Assembly: GCF_910592395.1 (NCBI RefSeq)
Contig: NC_088308.1
Coordinates: 11,611,001 to 11,675,000 of the forward strand
DNA: 64,000 nucleotides
Direction of reading: 5' to 3'
From: Lineus longissimus
Taxonomy: Eukaryota > Nemertea > Pilidiophora > Heteronemertea > Lineidae
Shown here: positions 1 to 9,953 of the stretch, one piece after another
Layout of the letters: every line of letters begins with the position of its first letter
Numbering within the stretch: position 1 is the first letter of the stretch
Program-made: the position numbers and the translations under genes
The notes under the pieces: generated by a model
Databases searched by the model: none
What the model was told of the DNA's origin: nothing
What the model saw: the letters and a program-made list of their open reading frames with translations, nothing else

Positions 1-181
1 GGACCTGTTCAGAGTCCACTATAAACTAGATAAAAGTCGGACTTCAACAACGATAAGTTTATTGAATGAGCGCCATGCCGGAAGTAGTTTCCGAAGCCAC
101 ATGTAGGTCGAAGCACCTCACAGATGATATTAAAAGGGACCATCTCAAGACTACCACAACACCAAAGTGAGTATCATGACA
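1..181 (-). repeat. 3' LTR of Gypsy element (cut by window start)
   Basis: This matches 7165-7345 almost base for base (GGACCTGTT(C/T)AGAGTCCAC ... ATCATGACA). On the minus strand the LTR begins TGTCATGATA and would end GGTCCACA, the usual TG...CA form. The last three bases lie outside the window. The unit is only about 184 bp, short for a Gypsy LTR. Confidence 0.9.
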
Positions 182-193
182 TCTCCCCTTTTT
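182..193 (-). other. Polypurine tract of Gypsy element
   Basis: On the minus strand a purine run (AAAAAGGGGAGA) lies directly before the 3' LTR start TGTCAT, the position expected for the plus-strand primer. The run of T on the plus strand is also where the first HINE copy is inserted. Confidence 0.6.
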
Positions 194-987
194 GGCTCAC
201 CGTAAGGGGAGTCAATACGATAGCGCTGTTTCCGGCGGCGGCGTCGTCGTCGTCGTCCGTCGTATCCTGTTTCAGAAACAGTGGCACGTTTCTTAACCGC
301 TAGGGCTATGAACTTGAAACTTTGTACACAGCACCCCCTAGGTCAGGTGACCTCTGACACTGAATTTCGGTCTGATCTGATTCTCAACTTGGCCACCAGG
401 GGGCCAAATGTCGATATCTAAAAAGTGTGATATCTCGCTTATTAGTGACTTGTTTTCGATGAAACTTTTGTTGTAGGTACTCATAGCAAATATACATCTT
501 TTAATTTGACCTACTTTTCAAGGTCACAGAGGTCATATGGCGTAAATTGGCCGTTAGAGTGTAAACTATGGCACGTTTCTTAACCACTAAAGCTATGAAC
601 TTGAAACTTGGTACATATAACCCCCTATATCACATGGCCTCTGATGCTGAATTTCAGTTTGATCTGATTCTCAACTTTGCCACCAGGGGGCCAAAAGTGG
701 AAATCTAAAAAGTGCAATATCTCGCTTATTAATGACTTTTTTTCGATGAAATTTTTATTGCAGGGACTCTTAGCAATCACATGATATTGATCTTGTTGAT
801 GTCATAGACAATTATTGGTTGGATCATAAACTTATATATACTGCCCTGTTTTATTACTTGACATCAGTACACATCTAAAAAAAGTCTTCATGCCTGATTG
901 TGTTCACCATATTCACCTCTAAACTAAGCATGATCCTGCCTACTAAAAGATGTATACGGTGAGCACAATGGCCCCTGGCCATTTCAT
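190..987 (+). mobile_element. HINE-1 copy 1 (Helentron-like non-autonomous repeat)
   Basis: The repeat begins TTTTTGGCTCACCGTA and ends TACGGTGAGC, ACA, then the hairpin AATGGCC-CCT-GGCCATT and TTCATT. The 10-bp arm GCTCACCGTA is therefore repeated inverted near, but not at, the 3' end and followed by a short palindrome. This is the plan described for Helentron-associated elements (HINEs). A CGTCGTCGTCGTC run follows the 5' arm. Two internal modules start at about 281 and 571 (GGCACGTTTCTTAACC) and each contains GCCACCAGGGGGCC. No ORF is present. It sits in the polypurine region of the Gypsy element. Confidence 0.75.
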
Positions 988-1471
988 TCAGACTAACACA
1001 AAATCCAGATCAAATGATCATAACTGATAAACCTAAAAGCTTCTATGATAAACTTCTAAAATTAACTTGAAATTACCCAAACTAGATAAACACAATAAAC
1101 CAGGAATCAAGCAATATAAGCTTGACACATTTACACAGGTAACATACACTCTGTCCGAGCTTCGAAAATAATCTTGGACACAAAAGTTACAAAAGCTAGT
1201 AATACCAACTACAAACTTATGTTTAGTCACACTACTGTAATGTCCACCATACCAGAAATTGGCAACCTTCCAAGTGTGTCATAACTACATGTTTTCAATC
1301 AATCTCTGCACAGGTTTATGTGTCCTGTGAGACCTTCTTGGTTCTGGTTGATGTCTCTCAGCAGACACCGGAGTACTAACAACACCAGTAGGCTGGGGAG
1401 TGCCTATACCAGTTTCACCTCCAGGTGAATTTGAACCACCATTGTTCAGAACAGTTGTGTTGGGATCAACA

Positions 1472-2474
1472 CTATTGGTAGGAGTTTACCTTGTCACAAA
1501 CAGGACCTACAGAGACAGTGTTTGGAGTTTGTCTTACAGCGACATTAGGAGGACCAGATGCAGGAAGATCAGAAATTGGCTCATCATAGCCAGGACGAGA
1601 CTTGAATTGTTCTCGAGTTTTCAGCAAGTCAGCACGATTTCGCCTGTACACACCTCCAGACTCTGTCTTAACATCATAAGATCGCGTAGCAACCTTTTTA
1701 AAGACTATGGCCTTTACAAACCAGTTCTGCTTCATTTTGTCTCGGATTCTCACAACATCACCTTCTTTCAATGCAGGCAGCTCTTTGGTACCTCTATCAT
1801 ATTACATCTTTTGCTTGTCTCTGGTTTGTTTCTTTAGGCCTACAACCAACTTTTGGTTATTCACCTTCAACAGACTATCATTGATTGGCAAATTAGACCG
1901 CAGTCTTCTACCCATATACATTTCCGCTGGGGAAAAGTCTTCAACTACAGGGGTAGACCTACAAGCCAAAAGACCAACAAATGGATCATCACCAGAATGG
2001 TGTGATTTCTTGAGGATGTTTTTTACTATTTGCACAGTCTTTTCTGCTTGACCGTTCGACTTGGGGTATGTCGGACTAGAGGTGACATGCCGAAAATTCC
2101 AATCAGCACTAAACTTTGTAAACTCTGCAGAATCATAGCACGGGCCATTGTCAGAGAATAAAGCCTTTGGTACACCATGTCTAGAGAACACATTCTTCAA
2201 CCCCTTGATGACTGTCTCACTAGTTTGGTTTGCAATCCTACTGACCTCTGGGTAACACGAGTAACAATCAACCGAAATGATGTAATCATTCTTGCCACAG
2301 TGAAACAAGTCAGTTGCGACTTTCTGCCACAGAACATCTGGGATCTCATGGGGAATTAGAGGCTCATCAGCCTGTTGTCTACTGTAAGTGATACATGCAT
2401 CACATGTCTTGACCATGTTTTCAATGTCCTGATTGATAAGAGGCCAAAACACAGACCTTCTGGCTCTTTTTCTG
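1472..2474 (-). pseudogene. Gypsy integrase (core and C-terminal domains), disrupted
   Basis: The longest open piece (1802-2452) holds the end of the zinc-binding region (DIENMVKTCDAC) and a DDE core: Asp in VDCYS, Asp in FSDNGPCY and Glu in NGQAEKTVQ. An in-frame stop near 1799-1801 separates this from a downstream piece (1472-1771) resembling the GPY/F-type tail after the RGTKELP segment. At the N-terminal side the frame runs into the HINE at 2475. Beyond that insert the H2C2 zinc-finger start (KIHAGHLGIEN) lies at about 4176-4215 in the same register. The protein would join retroelement cDNA to the genome, but this copy cannot encode it whole. Confidence 0.88.
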
Positions 2475-4175
2475 TTTTTAGCTGCTCAGTGGCGTCCGTC
2501 TGTCCGTCCGTTCGTTAAACCCATGGTGCACATTTTGTAACCGTAAGACCTAGAGACTTCAATTTTGCATTTCTGGATACTTCTGGTCAAACTCTACTTT
2601 CAAAACAAAATTTGTCGCCATTCGACCTACTTCCTGCGAGTGAGAGCACATGAAGGTAACTGGCCTATATCGGCCTAGGAGTAGCAGAATTAGTGGAAAT
2701 ATGCTTTAATATTAAGATAAAATTCTTAAAAAACTATTTTATTGAGAAAAAGTTCAAAATTTTAACAGGATAGGGCGCTACCTGCCTTTTAATTATTTCT
2801 GCCGATTCAAATTCCCGCCCGATGACGTCAGCCATCAATGAAGTCTCCTATTTGCCAGTTCTCAAAACATGGCAGCTACAAAACAAAGCAGCAGTAGCTC
2901 CAGGAATAAATCATTGTTCACTTCAGCTTCGTAATCGATTGTACCCCCACTTTATTGTGTTTTGTGTGGTGTTCCTATTCAATCAATGATGTAAGGCCTT
3001 ATTATGTTGGTTTTAATTGAGAAGGTGCATTATAAGCGGCCTGCGAAATACCGAAGCGGAGACAAAATGGCGGCATGTTGTTTACGCCATGTGCAATAAT
3101 CTTGGAGCTCAATGAGTACTCAGCTCGATGACGATGGCCCGCTATGCCTACGGGCTGGTACTACGGTCGTACCGTGGGAAGGAACCCAATTTTCTGCTTA
3201 AAAAGTAGTCTGGTAGGCGATATTATCACTAGTTCGTTTCAGTGGTAGTCATAAGGTCTTTAGGGACTACTTTCAGAAATTAGTTCTTGAAAATTTGGCC
3301 ACATTTCTGTGAAAACGATATCGGAAGTGCATGCTCTGTTCGCGATGACATCGCCGATGTATTTTGAAGTGGAGAATTCCCACAGTATGTGCAGTGAATC
3401 GGCATGATTCTGTTCGCCTATTAAGTTTTAGTTCTACGATTCTTTCATAAGTAAAAAGTAGACATTCTAAGCAATACAATAATGTCACTCCCATAAAAAT
3501 TGATTGGAAATTGAGGGAGTACGGCATTCTGTTCGGCAACTGGCAGCGCTGAAAAAATACATTGCATACTGTACAATACCAAATGGCACATTTTAAAAAG
3601 CGCTTATTGGACAACCTAGGGAATCACCAGAAATGTCGTCATCGCTGGTCTAAATAGAAAACTACGGTGGCGCAGTGGAGCACAAGAAAAGGTTTAGCAT
3701 TAACTTCGTCATGCAAGCTTCAGCAACAAAACAATTTCTCATGAATGATTTACTTGATCATCATCAGCTTGTTTTCCCCTGATAGATAAAAAAATGATTT
3801 ACAATTTGCATCAAAGTTTTCTATTTTGTGTATAGTCACATGTTATTTTACTGGCAAGGAGCCAAGCAGTTTTGAATATTCGCGGGAAAATACTTCCAAC
3901 TTGTAAACGAGGCTATGACAATGAGTATGCTCATTCATGGCATAAACTTCATGTTACGGTAAATATTTTCATACGATGATTTCACCCGAATTATGATCAG
4001 GATTGAGGAATGAACAGTGGCATAATTATGTCAACCAAAAACATTGGTACCGTAGTGAACGCAAAAGGATATCAAATACCATGGAGCATGCCATTTTCAT
4101 GCATAATGAACTAAACACCGGGAAGATATTAATGATATTAACTCAGCTGAGCGCCAGGCCCTTGGGCCTCTTGTT
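2475..4175 (+). mobile_element. HINE-2 copy A, inserted in Gypsy integrase
   Basis: The 5' end is TTTTTAGCTGCTCAGTGG followed by GTCCGTCTGTCCGTCCG. The 3' end is CTCAGCTGAGCGCC, the hairpin AGGCCC-TT-GGGCCT (4156-4169) and CTTGTT. The inside carries no credible gene. Bases about 3199-3650 are closely similar to 57658-58110 of copy C, and the segment after the 5' end (TTGTAACCGTAAGACCTA) is shared too. The insertion lies between T residues, no target duplication is visible, and the integrase frame is in register on its two sides. Confidence 0.75.
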
Positions 4176-5242
4176 TTCAATTCCTAAGTGCCCAGCATGA
4201 ATTTTGTCTAACATCTCTTTCCTCAGACTCTGAGGTATGACAACTCTCATGCCTTTCATGATCACATCATTTATTACAGTGAGTTTATCTCTGTTTTTCC
4301 AAAATGGTAACAACCTGTTGGGACATCGGTGTCTCTTATCAGGCCAATCCTTCAAGATCACCTCTCTGAGTGTACATAGAACTTCATCTTTTCCTGTCTC
4401 AAGTTTTATCTGTTCTAGTTTTCTATCATGAATTGGAATATTTTCCATAACACAGTCTACCTGGGCCTGCACAACCAGCTCAATTTCACCTGACCCAGTA
4501 TCAGGAGGGTAATTCCTACTCAAAGCATCAGCTGTGTACAAGTATCTGCCTGGTTTGAAATACAAATCAAAGTCATATTTCTGTAGTCTAAGCCTCAACC
4601 TTTGCAACCTTGCAGGACTATCATTGAGTGACTTCTTGAAAATAGGGATCAGAGGCTTGTGATCAGTTTCGATCTCTACAAACTTTCCATACACATACTG
4701 ATGGAAGTGCTCACAGGCAAAGGTAATACCCAATGCCTCTTTCTCTATTTGAGCATACCTTTGCTCACATTCTGTCAAGGCCCTTGAACCATATGCTACA
4801 GGTATTCAGTTTTGTTTCTCTAAGGAATCACAAGTCAATTGTACACAACCTAAACCACCCTTGCTAGCATCACTAGAAATTTTCAATTGTTTTTTTACAT
4901 CATAATATTGCAACACTGGTTCACTTGAGACCAATCTCTTCAGATCTAACCATGCTCTCTCTTGATCATGCTCCCATTTCCACTGGTTCTGCTTTTCCAG
5001 TAGGGATCTGAGAGGTGCCGATCTTGATGAGAGATCTGGTGTGTACCTTGCTAGAAAATTTATCACACCAAGAAAACTTTGCAACTCAGTCTTGTTGCTT
5101 GGACGGGCTTACTTGGCAATCGCCTCAACTTTGCTGTCATCAATTTTCATGCCCTCATCTGTGTACTTGTCACCTAGGAAGATAATGGCATTAACTCCTA
5201 GCACACACTTATCTAGGTTGAACTTCACACCCTTGTCCTTGG
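4176..5242 (-). pseudogene. Gypsy RT connection, RNase H and H2C2 zinc finger, disrupted
   Basis: Read on the minus strand this continues the reverse transcriptase thumb (LGVINFLARYTPDLS), then the RNase H-like segment (ISSDASKGGLG, YAQIEKEALGITFACE, YLYTADALSR), then the start of the integrase zinc finger (HAGHLGIE). Two in-frame stops are visible, one near 5107-5112 before ARPSNKTE and one near 4804-4806 before PVAYGSRAL. The single Asp in SSDAS and the D of TADALSR are kept. It lies immediately downstream of the polymerase domain and ends at the nested HINE. Confidence 0.85.
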
Positions 5243-6034
5243 CTATTCCAAAGACTTTTTCAAAATTTGATCATGTAACACCTTTGTGTCCGCATGCACA
5301 CAAAGATCATCTTGTGAAACTTCTACGCCAGTTATATCACCAAATAACTCGTTTATTTTTCTCTGAAAAATTTCACTATGGCAAGCTGCACCCATCGGAA
5401 GCCTCAGGTACCTGAATTGGCCTTGAGGGCTATTAAAACATGTGAGGTATGAACTCTCCTTATCTAACTGGCACATCCAGTAGCCATTTTTTGCATCTAA
5501 TTTAGAGAAATATTTGCTACCGCTAAATTTAGCTGATATTTCATCCCTAGTAGGAAGCTTCAAATGTTCCCTTCTGATGGCTCGATTCAGGTTCTGGGGA
5601 TCCAGACAAATTCTTAGCTTTCCCGATGGTTTCTTAACCACTACAATCGAGCTAACCCATTCAGTGGGCTCTGTAACCGGTGTGATCACCTTCATTGCAA
5701 CCATCCTGTCCAGTTCTTCCCTTAAGGATTCATTTAGTCCAAACGGAACCTTGCGGCAAGGTTCAACCACTGGATTCACATCATCGCGGGTCGATATGTG
5801 AACTTGACCAGGGAGACACCCTAGCCCTGAGAATACTTTGGCGTATTCCTCGTAGTACTGTCCATACTCTGAAGGAGTTTCCGTTTGAGCCACCGAATGT
5901 ACACGTTTCACCAAACCAAGTTCATCACAGGATTTCCTTCCGATGATTGGCACCACATCACTGTCACTGATGACAAACGCGGTCTTGTACACACGACCTT
6001 TCACCGACGTTGAAAGGATAGCGCGTCCTTTCAC
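5243..6034 (-). pseudogene. Gypsy reverse transcriptase, with altered active site
   Basis: The 264-codon open piece begins at the end of the protease/linker (DSDVVPIIGRKSCDELGL). It then shows Gypsy RT blocks: PCRKVPFGLNESLREELDRM, WVSSIVVVKKPSGKLRICLD, SKLDAKNGYWMCQLD, SPQGQFRYLRLPMG. The catalytic YxDD box is replaced by SQDD (in VEVSQDDLCVHA), and the usual PFGLxSAPE block reads PMGAACHSE. Both suggest decay rather than an active enzyme. The frame is lost near 5243, before the thumb. Confidence 0.88.
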
Positions 6035-6483
6035 AGGAACCTCACCACCATCGTAAGCAGTGAGCTTGATCTATGATCATGTGACGGCGGTTTCTCCTTT
6101 AGCCTCCGAAAATCAGCATCACTCAGGATATTGACATCACTACCTGTGTCAAGCTTCATCAGAACAATCGTCTTATTTACCAAGACTGGCACAATCCACG
6201 GCTTTGAATCATTATCTGCACTGACGGAATCAATGAAGAAATCTTCATCATCGTACTGTTGCTCTGAGACTGCATCCACTTTGGACGATCTGGACTTTTG
6301 TGTCACTTTTGAGTGGCACTGTGATGCGAAGTGATCAGCTTTTGAACATTTGGCGCATGTACGGCCGATTGCCGGACACTTACACCCACCTGTGTGATTG
6401 TCATAACCACACCGCGAACACTTATCTGAAGACGAACTCGATTTTTCCTTATTGAACACAGGTTTTCGCCTTTGTGTCCACAA
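6031..6483 (-). pseudogene. Gypsy nucleocapsid zinc knuckles and aspartic protease
   Basis: Two Cys-rich knuckles are visible: CSRCGYDNHTGGC and CAKCSKADHFASQC. They are followed by a retropepsin-type block, VLMKLDTGSDVNILSDADF, whose DTG triad would form half of the dimeric active site. The frame differs by one from the upstream gag ORF, with the switch around 6480. This could be a programmed shift or decay and cannot be decided from one copy. The polyprotein continues into the RT ORF just downstream after another frame change near 6031-6060. Confidence 0.83.
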
Positions 6484-7115
6484 CTTGGCCTACTTTGACC
6501 TCTGCTAGCACCTTGTGTTTTCTTCTTAACGGCGTGTACGTGCGCACCTTCTCTGCCACTTTCAGCAAGCGTTTTCAGGTGAGAGTCTGATGCCTCGGCA
6601 GCTTTACAAATGTCTATGCATTTCTTTAGCGCTAAATCACTCTCTCTCAACAGCCTCGCCCGAACAGGCTTATCACGAATCCCCTCGACTATATGGTCCT
6701 TCAAAACTTGATCCGACAGTTCACCATACTCACAATTCTTCATTATAATGCGTAAATCGGTGAGAAAGTGGTCAAACTTTTCATCTGGTTTCTGATTTCT
6801 TGAGTTCAAAGTATGTCTTTCAAGTGTCACATTCTTTTTGGGTGTACAGTACTGTTCGAATTGTTCGCACAACCAAGGCACATCCTTGCACCTACCCTGT
6901 GCATTCTTCTTATCATCAGGGATCGGAAACGTATTGAAGATCTCCTGTGCAGTCTCCCCTGCACAGTGGAACAACGTGGCGCACTGTACATCAGGGTCTT
7001 TTTCTGTATGCCCAGATGCATGCATGTAGTATGTGAACTGTTGACGTCAATGGCGCCAGTTCTCGGCCATATTACCTGTGAAATCTAATTCTTTAGGGGG
7101 AGCGAGCGAGTCCAT
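6484..7115 (-). pseudogene. Gypsy gag (capsid region)
   Basis: The likely start is the ATG at 7113-7115 (MDSLAPPKELDFTGN). An in-frame TGA at 7047-7049 follows MAENWRH, so the ORF reopens only at MHASGHTEKD (7025). The middle looks like a retrotransposon capsid: FEQYCTPKKNVTLERHTLNS, KPDEKFDHFLTDLRIIMKNC, IVEGIRDKPVRARLL. Gag would form the cytoplasmic particle that packages the element RNA. Overlapping open frames at the same place are shadows. Confidence 0.8.
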
Positions 7116-7130
7116 CTTGTCTAGCAGGTT

Positions 7131-7149
7131 CTTATAACTTCGGACACCA
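7131..7149 (-). other. Probable primer-binding site of Gypsy element
   Basis: Twelve bases inside the 5' LTR edge the minus strand reads TGGTGTCCGAAGTTATAAG. It begins with TGG, as needed to pair with a tRNA CCA end. The tRNA species is not identified and the distance from the LTR is larger than usual, so this is tentative. Confidence 0.4.
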
Positions 7150-7161
7150 TATAAACGTTCC

Positions 7162-7345
7162 TGTGGACCTGTTTAGAGTCCACTATAGAATAGATAAGAG
7201 CGGACTTCAACAACGATAATTTTATTGAATGAGCGCCATGCCGGAAGTAGTTTCCGAAGCCACATGTAGGTGGAAGCACCTTACAAAATGATATTAAAAG
7301 GGACCATCTCAAGACTACCACAACACCAAATTGAATATCATGACA
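7162..7345 (-). repeat. 5' LTR of Gypsy element, 184 bp
   Basis: On the minus strand it starts TGTCATGATATTCAATTTGG and ends GGTCCACA. It contains ATTCAATAAAATTATCG, which holds an AATAAA-type polyadenylation signal. It pairs with the copy at 1-181. The short length leaves little room for U3 control elements. Confidence 0.9.
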
Positions 7346-7607
7346 ATACCAAGATTGCCTGGTTCAGTAGTTTCTGTTTTAGAGACAATTTGTCCAGGTT
7401 CATTCGCACAGTGAAATAGGTGAACTGTGTTGGTAAATTCAACTTAGTAAGCAGGTGGATTAAATATTAGGTAATAATGCTGATACGAGGTATTGTCAAC
7501 AAGAGCGTTAGTGACCATTTGCATCCAACTAGAGGTTGTGTAAGCATTAAGCATGGCCAGGCCTAAGCACACCACCGAGATGGTTATAACCTACAACAGA
7601 ACCGTTC
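7346..7607. other. Spacer between Gypsy and DIRS elements
   Basis: No gene is seen. The segment TTCAGTAGTTTCTGTTTTAG at 7364-7383 recurs inverted at about 13700-13720, just outside the other end of the DIRS element. GTCCAGGTTCATTCGCAC at 7391-7408 also has a partial inverted counterpart there (GCATTGAACCTGGCC). The DIRS may therefore sit inside an older element with inverted ends. Confidence 0.4.
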
Positions 7608-7790
7608 CATTTTGTGTCATTCAAACTTACCTATGGAACACTTTTGCATGTTACTCCATTTGGGCTCAAACACAAGAGTATCCCTTTAATTTTCTAAAGG
7701 GAGAACTGAGTTGGCCTTGACCGATCCCGCGAGATCGCGCCGATCTCATGCCGCCATATTCAGTCTTTACTCTTGTGCTTCTACGAAGCA
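7608..7790 (+). repeat. Left inverted terminal repeat of DIRS
   Basis: From CATTTTGTGTCATTCAAAC through ACTCTTG this matches the reverse complement of about 13425-13648. Shared blocks include CTTACCTATGGAACACTTTT, GCATGTTACTCCATTTGGGC, GAGTATCCCTTTAATTTT and GACCGATCCCGCGAGATC. The right copy has extra bases in the GTTAACAGCTCAGCCGCC region. Confidence 0.88.
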
Positions 7791-8139
7791 CATCGTTTTT
7801 TCAAAGCTGCCGTGAATTCGATTTAAAACCAAATTCAACCAGCCAAGTCTAGACGATTTTTGGGTTCATTCACCTACGGAGTAGACCGCCAAACTAATCT
7901 TGGCATTAGTATTGTCCAGTCTATTTAATTATAGACCTTTCTTAGCTAGCTTAGTAGACCTGGCTCCATTATTTTGATCTTGGTAGGGTAGATTTACGTA
8001 GGCTATTCTCCTCTCTATTGTAATGAACAAGACTCAGATCCATTGCAATAGTGTTTAATTCAAGTAGGCATGTTTTCTTTTCCATTAATAATTGCGTCCT
8101 TTCTGGCCTACTTGGGGTTTCCAGTGTTTTTATTGTCAT

Positions 8140-9850
8140 TGGTACCATTTTTTATATGGCGTACCCCTCCGACGGCGTCCTTTGTCTCACCACAAAGGAC
8201 TTCGTCTGGTGGCGGGAAACGGGCCGCGAAAACGCCTAAACCCTCTTCCGGTTCCGTTTCCGGGCAGATAACCCGGAGGTCTACCAGACCTTCCGCCACC
8301 ACCCCTTCGGTCAGCCGAGTTCCGGTTCCGGCCGCGGCTGCGAAGGATGCGGGATCAGACATTATCAATGTCTGTGGTCCCAAGGGTCCCCCGTACCTCC
8401 CTACCTACACAGAGGGGACATCTGAACTCTTGTTCAGAATATGGGCATCTTCCGCTTCCGGAAGACCCATTCGCTCGTACATACGGCTTCGAGGGTTCGC
8501 CTGTGCGCCCACCTTCTCCACAACCGCCCGTCGTTGAGAGAAGCCGCACGTCGGGTCCGGAACCCGAGTCGGGACAGCAACTGTCCCAGCTCATCCAGAT
8601 GGTAGCGGGTCTTACTGATAGACTCAGCCATCTGGAGTAGGGTTCCGGTTCCTCTGGTGCGCCTGGTCCCATCGGATACCCACCATCCGACTCCTCTATT
8701 TTAGAGGAAATTTCTGAGAACGAGAGTTCTCAGCCAGGCTACCGCTCCCCCAATCAGGAGGAGCTGTCACCAGAGGAGGCCAGTATCCTGTCGGATATGA
8801 GGACACTCCGATCCTTGATCAGAGCGTACCTCCCGCAGGATCTGTGCCCTACCCCGCCGGAACTGCCAGCTTTATCGGCACCGACCTTTTCACTTTGGGG
8901 ACAGGAAGTGAATCCCAATCCACAGGTCTCTCAGGGCTCCACTCGGGCCCTTGAATTCCTTCCTCCCTCCCCGTCGGTGGTAGCAGTCTCTGAACTATTA
9001 GAGCGTACAATCAGAGACTCCCAAGGCTCCCACCAACGTACTTCCATCCCTGTCCTTCCGGCAGCCGGATCGGAAGCTTGGTGTAAACGGGGGAAGTTGT
9101 TTACGGCACAACTTCCTCCCGTTAGGCAGTACCGCGCTGACTATTATCGAGTCAGCTCGGCCGGCTGTCCAGCTGCAGCATTGAATTCCACGTTAAAGGA
9201 CGATGTACAGCTGTACCAACTTGTGCCTAGGGTGACCTCCTCCTCGGCTTACCGAGAACTAAGAGCACAAGAGGGTCTGGCCAAAAACACGTTAGCGGTG
9301 CTCTCCTACGCAGAGCACACTAACCTGGCCCTAGCCAGATCCCTAAAGGATAATGAGTCACTATCTGATGACACAAAATCGCTTGTGACATCCTTGTCAC
9401 ATTCGATTAGGCACGCTATTGCTCTGTCCTCCAAGACCGCAGCAAATAGCGTCCTACTCCGTAGAGACACCGCCCTGGGCTCTCTCAATGTCATCAGATC
9501 CCTCCAGCTGGAAGGGGCCTTAAGAACCGCTCCTATGGACGGTTCTTTCCTGTTCGCAGATTCTGTACAAGAGGCGGCTCAAGTACAGAAAGGGACAAAT
9601 TATATGCCCCCACTGCGACACAGAGGGCCAAGACCTCTCTACCTAACGCTAGAAAGATAGAGAGGCCCCAGCAGGCATCGGGTTCAATCCCGTACGCCAG
9701 GCAGGTCCTGCCTAGGCCTACCCCGTCTAGTCAGCCTGCTCCTGCTGGATCCTTCCGACAGGAAGCGGAGGGTCGCCGGACTGGGAAGAGGAAAAATACT
9801 TCCTCTAACCAGGGTGGATCCGGTCCGACTAGGCACTCCTTTCGTCCAAG
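8140..9850 (+). pseudogene. DIRS gag-like ORF, interrupted
   Basis: The longest clean part is 8797-9660. In the same frame, coding-like sequence extends upstream through a TAG at 8638-8640 to about 8347 (PPSPQPPVVERS ... LSQLIQMVAGLTDRLSHLE). Before that a different frame (SGGGKRAAKTPKPSSGSVSG) looks like its beginning, so one frameshift near 8340-8400 is likely. After 9660 the Arg/Gly/Ser-rich tail continues out of frame to about 9870. The protein is polar, Ser/Pro-rich at the front and alpha-helical later (LVTSLSHSIRHAIALSSKT), as in DIRS first ORFs. No known domain is recognised, and the assignment rests on position. Confidence 0.65.
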
Positions 9851-9953
9851 GGGTGCAGGCCGGAAGAAGTGACTCCCCCCTCCTTTCTCCTCCCGGACGC
9901 AAAAAGGAGCCGACTCCAGTAGTCGGGGGCTGTCTGCAAAAATTTGCAGACGT

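Larger units (their letters stand above)
1..7345 (-). mobile_element. Ty3/Gypsy LTR retrotransposon, decayed, with two nested HINEs
   Basis: Read on the minus strand the order is 5' LTR (7162-7345), primer-binding site, gag, zinc knuckles, protease, reverse transcriptase, RNase H, integrase, polypurine tract and 3' LTR (1-181). That is the Ty3/Gypsy order, with integrase after RNase H. The LTR copies agree over nearly all of about 181 bases, so insertion looks fairly recent. The coding part nevertheless has several stops and frameshifts, so this copy is dead. No env-like ORF is seen. Two Helentron-like repeats interrupt it at about 190-987 and 2475-4175; without them the internal part is about 4.5 kb. 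Stretch 988-1471 is 3' internal DNA with no ORF that I recognise. Target-site duplications cannot be checked because the left LTR runs off the window. Confidence 0.93.
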
